This document shows, piece by piece, positions 60,559-64,000 of a stretch of 64,000 bases of DNA. The DNA is from UBA3871 sp002392265 (GTDB lineage Bacteria > Bacillota > Clostridia > Peptostreptococcales > Anaerovoracaceae). The first letter of the stretch is position 1; each line of letters starts with the position of its first letter. The notes under the pieces were generated by a model that did not search any database, had not been told where the DNA came from, and was given only the letters and a program-made list of their open reading frames with translations. The DNA is taken from the NCBI GenBank assembly GCA_946614255.1, contig CAMOGS010000060.1, positions 46,553-110,552 on the forward strand, given 5' to 3'. Both the position numbers and the translations under genes were made by a program.

Positions 60559-61077
60559 ATGATCGATCGCGAGGAAATAGTAATTTACGAAAGTCAGACC
60601 GGCTTTACTGCGAGATACGCACTGTGGATAGCTGAAAAGCTGGAATGTCCTTTTATCAAATACAAGGATGCGAGTGCGCCCGCACTCAGACACTACCGCA
60701 CGCTAATTTTTGGCGGCTGGCTGAACGCCGGTAAAATACAGGGGCTTGACTGGCTGCGAAAGAATATAAAGGAGTTCGACGAGCAAAACATCATCCTCTA
60801 CTGCACCGGAGCGACTCCCGCAGACAAGCAGGATCTCGAAAAGCTTGCACAGGACAACCTGGCCGAAGGTCTCGAGGGCTTACCTCTTTTTTATTTGCCC
60901 GGCGGAATAAATCCGGAGGGTTTGGGAATGTTCAGCAGATTCTTAATAAAGATGATTGCGCGTTCCTATAAAAAAACAAACCCGGCTCGGGCGCAGGCCC
61001 TCACCGAGGGATGCGACATGACTCACCCCGATTTGGTGGATCCGCTTGTAAAGCTGGTAAAAGCAAAAACGGAATAA
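60559..61077 (+). CDS. flavodoxin-domain protein
   Basis: 172 residues. N-terminal IVIYESQTGFTARYALWIA is the FMN phosphate-binding loop of flavodoxin-like proteins (T/SxTGxT). LIFGGWLNAGKIQGLDWL and LYCTGATP follow the fold. It is closest in style to the flavodoxin domain proteins related to HemG. An electron carrier or reductase role is likely, partner unknown. GGAG eight bases before the ATG. It is enclosed by inverted repeats. Confidence 0.82.
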   Translation: MIDREEIVIYESQTGFTARYALWIAEKLECPFIKYKDASAPALRHYRTLIFGGWLNAGKIQGLDWLRKNIKEFDEQNIILYCTGATPADKQDLEKLAQDNLAEGLEGLPLFYLPGGINPEGLGMFSRFLIKMIARSYKKTNPARAQALTEGCDMTHPDLVDPLVKLVKAKTE

Positions 61078-61114
61078 CCGATTAATACTTAATAAAAGAA
61101 TACTAAATAAAAGA

Positions 61115-61152
61115 AAAACGCCAAGAGCTAAATTGCGCTCCCGGCGTTTTTT
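61115..61152 (+). terminator. terminator after the flavodoxin-like gene, also serving buk
   Basis: AAAACGCC / GGCGTTTT stem with inner AGC/GCT, then TT. On the minus strand it is followed by TTTTTCTTTTATTT, so it can stop buk transcripts too. Confidence 0.8.
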
Positions 61153-61222
61153 AGTTTTCCTAATTTGAGACCTGTCCCCAAGTTAGAAAAAATTCCAATT
61201 TGGTGCCTGTCCCCAGATTCGC

Positions 61223-62305
61223 CTAGTTTGGCAGGTGGTAAGTTTTTGCCTTTTCCTCACCGTTTAAGAGACGAACGCCGCCTTCTGCGAGAGCTTCCAT
61301 TTCGGACTCGCCCGGCATCTTCTCAACAGTAACGATGTTTGACAAAGTCTTTGCCATAAAGTCGGTTATTGTCTTCGCATAAGCCAGACCGCCTGTCAGG
61401 ATGACAGCATCTGTCTTTTCGCCCATGATTCCCATGAGTGCTCCGATTGACTTACAGAGCGAGTAACCCATTGCTTCGAAAACAAGCTTTGCCTTTGCAT
61501 CACCGCCTGCAATTCTCTCTTCGATTTCCTTGCCGTTGGATGTTCCGAGGTGTGCCATGAGACCGCCCTTGCCGCGAATCAGCTTCTTCACATCTGCTTC
61601 GCTGTACTGACCGGAGAAGCAGAGCTTTATGAACTTCAGCAGCTGTGCGCCGCCTGCACGTTCTGCGGAAATGTGGAACTCGTCATCACCTAAGGTGTCG
61701 ATGAGTGTGCCTTTCCTAAATGCCATAACGGAGCAGCCTCCGCCCATGTGGCAAACGATGATGTTCATCTTTTCAAAATCCTTGCCCTGAGCCTTTGCGT
61801 ATCGGATGGCTTGTGCACGGCCGTTTAAAACGTGCGCAGCGCTGGAACGCTTGAACTGAGTATAGCCGCAGATTGTTGCGATTTCAGGGAATTCACCGGA
61901 TGTAACGGCATCGTAGATGTAAGCCTTGATGCCAACCTTGTCGGCAAGGTTCTTCCCGATGAGGCCGCCGAGAAGTGAGCCGTGAGGGCTGGTGAGTTCT
62001 TCGTCGCCGAGTGCCTTGTAGAGGTCGTCGTTAACTTCGTATGCGCCGTTTGAAATAGGTGGAACCATTACAAGTCCGCCACGACACATTATAATTTCGA
62101 TGCTTGCAAGGTCGATGTTTTCTTCCTTCAGTGCCTCTAAAATATATTCTGTTCTGTACGGAGCCTGGGATGGAATGTCCTTGAACTCCGCAATCTTTGC
62201 TGCATCGTGCTCAACGTTCTTCTGGAAAATCTGCTTTGTGTCTTCGTAAACAGCAATCTTTGTGCTGGTTGAACCCGGATTAATTACTAAAATTTTGTGA
62301 GCCAT
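61223..62305 (-). CDS. buk: butyrate kinase
   Basis: 360 residues. ASKHA-fold motifs: ILVINPGSTSTKIAVYED, CHMGGGCSVMAF, GGLAYAKTI. It makes butyrate and ATP from butyryl phosphate. It is 67 bases downstream of ptb, so ptb-buk forms the terminal butyrate module. The ATG has AAGGAG upstream. The TAG stop lies at the start of a dispersed repeat. Confidence 0.96.
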   Translation of the reverse strand: MAHKILVINPGSTSTKIAVYEDTKQIFQKNVEHDAAKIAEFKDIPSQAPYRTEYILEALKEENIDLASIEIIMCRGGLVMVPPISNGAYEVNDDLYKALGDEELTSPHGSLLGGLIGKNLADKVGIKAYIYDAVTSGEFPEIATICGYTQFKRSSAAHVLNGRAQAIRYAKAQGKDFEKMNIIVCHMGGGCSVMAFRKGTLIDTLGDDEFHISAERAGGAQLLKFIKLCFSGQYSEADVKKLIRGKGGLMAHLGTSNGKEIEERIAGGDAKAKLVFEAMGYSLCKSIGALMGIMGEKTDAVILTGGLAYAKTITDFMAKTLSNIVTVEKMPGESEMEALAEGGVRLLNGEEKAKTYHLPN

Positions 62306-62372
62306 TTTAATCTCCTTTTTCTATATCGTCTATCGCCCATCGTCTATTGACAATAAACGTTCCCTCCCATAC

Positions 62373-63275
62373 CTACTCAACCTGAGCTGCGCAGAGCATC
62401 AGTGCATAGTACTTTTCCTCAAAGCTGGAGCCGCGGGAAGTCAGTACTACAGGAACCTTTGCGCCGAGGATTATACCTGTCATTTCTGCGCCTGCAAAGA
62501 GAATCAGACCCTTGCAGCTGATGTTACCTGTTGCCATGTTAGGCATCAGGAGAATGTCCACATCGCCTGTGATAGGTGACTTGTATCCCTTGATTTCTGC
62601 AGCTTCCTTTGAGAATGAAAGGTCGATGGAGATAGGTCCTTCGAGGTTAATCTTTCCGAACTTGCCTTCGTCTGCCATCTTCTTTAATTCTGCAGCGTCA
62701 GCCGATTCAGGAATTTTTGGGTTGTAATTTTCCGCTGCACAGAGAACTGCAACGTTCGGGCAGTCATAGCCGAGCTTGCGGAAAAGATCGAGAGAGTTGT
62801 TGAGAATACCAACCTTCTGCTCGAGATTTGGATGAGGCATCATGCCGCCATCAGTAAAGCCAACGAGCTTATGATAGTTTGGAATGTGAACAACTGCCAT
62901 GTGGCTCATAACGCCGCCCATGCCGATGCCTGTTTCCTTATTTACAACTTCCTTGAGAATTGTGGAAGTTTCGAGCTTGCCCTTCATCAGGAAGTCGCCC
63001 TTGCCCTGGCGAATCAGCTCTACTGCCTTGAATGCAGCTTCCTGATCCTCGGTTGCCTCTACTATAGCAGTCTCGTCTACACTGTAGCCGAGCTTTTTAG
63101 CCTTTTCTATAATGTCATTCTTTTTGCCTACGAGAATGTATTCTACAAGTCCTTCTTTGTGCGCTTTCAGAACCGCTTCAAGTGCGTGCTCGTCATGTGC
63201 TGCAGCCACTACCACCTTTCTTACAGGCTTTTTCTTTACCATTTCAACCAATTCGTTGAAGTTCTTTAATGCCAT
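62373..63275 (-). CDS. ptb: phosphate butyryltransferase
   Basis: 300 residues, family length. Conserved blocks: KVVVAAAHDEHALEAVLKA, LMKGKLETSTILKEVV, GITDGG-like FTDGGMMPHPNL and LMPNMATGNISCKGLILF. It converts butyryl-CoA and phosphate to butyryl phosphate. It forms an operon with buk. The ATG at 63275 has AAAAGGAG upstream. The short gap to buk holds a direct repeat TAGACGAT-N5-ATAGACGAT. Confidence 0.96.
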   Translation of the reverse strand: MALKNFNELVEMVKKKPVRKVVVAAAHDEHALEAVLKAHKEGLVEYILVGKKNDIIEKAKKLGYSVDETAIVEATEDQEAAFKAVELIRQGKGDFLMKGKLETSTILKEVVNKETGIGMGGVMSHMAVVHIPNYHKLVGFTDGGMMPHPNLEQKVGILNNSLDLFRKLGYDCPNVAVLCAAENYNPKIPESADAAELKKMADEGKFGKINLEGPISIDLSFSKEAAEIKGYKSPITGDVDILLMPNMATGNISCKGLILFAGAEMTGIILGAKVPVVLTSRGSSFEEKYYALMLCAAQVE

Positions 63276-63299
63276 AATTCTTCTCCTTTTCTTATTTTA

Positions 63300-64000
63300 T
63301 TACCATTTGTTGGACACCTTTTCGGCAAAGCCGAGCAGGTCTTCAATTTGCAGAACCGTGCCGTCGTCGAGTACTGCGCGACCTGTGTAGTGTCCGAAAA
63401 CCTGATGCTGATTCGAACCGAGGATTACAAAATCTGTGTTTGCCGCCCTGTCCAAAACAGGGGTAAATTCCATCTCGAATCTGCCATCATCACTTGTAAA
63501 TGTCCATTTTTCCATGAACATCTCTTCACTGTCTGCGGTTTCAACCCTAAGCCCCGCCTCCGTACCGCAGCAGCCGCCGCGGGTTACAAAGGTTTTGTTC
63601 TTTGTCGGAATATTAAAGCTTACCCGGCTGAGTTTATGGCCCACGCCATCGTAAAAGATAATATTCTCCGTCGCAGGGTTGTCTCCAAAGCCATAGCCTA
63701 TGTTGAAACCAAAGCGCTTGCCGGAAACCATCCCGCTTGCGCTGCCCCAGTACCAGGTGTTTTTGTATGTCCATACACCGCGGCCCCAGTCGAGACAACC
63801 GAAGCTGTCCTCGGGACTGAACTCATATCTCGCAAGCTCACTGCCGTCGGCGCTAACCAATTTCACCAGGCCTGCCGCTTCCTGACAGTTAATTTTTTGA
63901 TTGTAGTAGAAGGCAGTTTTCTTTTCGCTAAACGGCGTAGCCATCACTATCGTATCGCCGGGATACTGCGTAAGGCAAATTTCGCCTTCAATCCCAACTG
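63300..64000 (-). CDS. DUF2804 family protein, 5' end outside the window
   Basis: The frame is open to the window edge; the ATG at 63944 is internal, because in-frame coding sequence with family character (EICLTQYPGDTIVMATPF) continues upstream. 233 residues are visible. DUF2804 pattern: WGSASGMVSGKRFGFNIGYG, KLSRVSFNIP, TSDDGRFEMEFTP, FGHYTGRAVLDDG. Function unknown; the fold is beta-rich. It lies 24 bases before ptb and could be cotranscribed. Confidence 0.88.
   Translation of the reverse strand, partial: VGIEGEICLTQYPGDTIVMATPFSEKKTAFYYNQKINCQEAAGLVKLVSADGSELARYEFSPEDSFGCLDWGRGVWTYKNTWYWGSASGMVSGKRFGFNIGYGFGDNPATENIIFYDGVGHKLSRVSFNIPTKNKTFVTRGGCCGTEAGLRVETADSEEMFMEKWTFTSDDGRFEMEFTPVLDRAANTDFVILGSNQHQVFGHYTGRAVLDDGTVLQIEDLLGFAEKVSNKW

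Larger units (their letters stand above)
60470..61218. mobile_element. flavodoxin-like gene flanked by 50-bp inverted repeats
   Basis: Left arm 60470-60519 and right arm 61169-61218 match as inverted repeats at 48 of 50 positions. Between them lie the flavodoxin-like gene and its terminator. The same arm pair without cargo is at 3233-3341. No transposase is inside, so it would be a non-autonomous cassette or an invertible segment; mobility is inference. Confidence 0.6.

Noticed and set aside
62306..62372. TAGACGAT direct repeat in the ptb-buk gap as a regulatory site
   Set aside because: Only two short copies, inside an operon; no evidence of function.

Overview
The window suggests an obligately anaerobic, butyrate-forming member of the Bacillota (Clostridia; an Anaerovoracaceae / Family XIII type organism is a guess). 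The grounds are Clostridia-style ribosome binding sites (AGGAGG), intrinsic terminators with long U tracts, butyrate kinase plus phosphate butyryltransferase plus thiolase, a FeoABC operon, a sirtuin, ECF and DAACS transporters and a tandem glycine riboswitch. GC content is near 50 percent. There is no rRNA, CRISPR array, prophage or complete insertion sequence; one tRNA-Arg(CCT) is present. Most genes lie on the minus strand.

Layout. 1-7.5 kb: end of an M19 dipeptidase; a PF13303-type PTS IIC protein under a tandem glycine riboswitch; an aldehyde dehydrogenase; a large STT3-like membrane protein; thiolase. 7.8-12.9 kb: a likely operon of sirtuin, two paralogous TPR-GGDEF proteins and SurE. 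13.1-15.9 kb: MntP and an ECF S component, divergent from a MocR/PdxR-like regulator that lacks the PLP lysine. 15.9-20.8 kb: an amino-acid ABC system with a fused binding protein/permease and an extended ATPase, behind a long structured leader. 20.9-25.6 kb: acyl-CoA ligase with an E2-like acyltransferase, tRNA-Arg, a ferredoxin-type aldo/keto reductase, CvpA. 25.8-29.9 kb: an orphan NrdD-like fragment, a DAACS symporter with an attenuator-like leader, a zinc/metal-type lipoprotein group and a 28-residue membrane peptide. 30-34.5 kb: radical SAM, PgeF, GNAT, LMW phosphatase and a Memo-AMMECR1 fusion; deleted copies of the GNAT gene lie at both ends of this block. 34.5-37.7 kb: an LCMT-type methyltransferase and a cysK-cysE operon preceded by a Cys-rich leader peptide and a terminator/antiterminator pair.

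37.7-45.9 kb is an iron region: two YbtP/YbtQ-like ABC proteins, an HD-GYP protein, and feoC-feoB-feoA plus a Cys-rich HMA protein. A palindrome of the form TTAG-N6-CTAA recurs at the iron promoters, at the methyltransferase promoter and near the acyltransferase promoter, suggesting one DtxR-type regulon. 46-49.7 kb is a heterodimeric ABC exporter. 49.7-55.4 kb holds cobalamin nucleotide-loop genes (CobC-like, two CobU types, CobS, CobT); three of them carry in-frame tandem-repeat insertions. 55.5-64 kb holds a TIM-barrel isomerase-like protein, a metal-ligand-deficient amidohydrolase, an M18 aminopeptidase, a TSCPD protein, a flavodoxin-like gene flanked by 50-bp inverted repeats, buk, ptb and a partial DUF2804 gene.

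A dispersed repeat with core GGGGACAGG occurs at 3.2, 49.7, 55.5, 56.6, 60.5 and 61.2 kb. In five places it supplies the stop codon of the gene next to it. The strongest candidates for undescribed biology are the cysteine leader/attenuator at 35.6 kb, the glycine riboswitch on a PTS-like permease, the inverted-repeat flavodoxin cassette and the repeat-expanded cobalamin genes.
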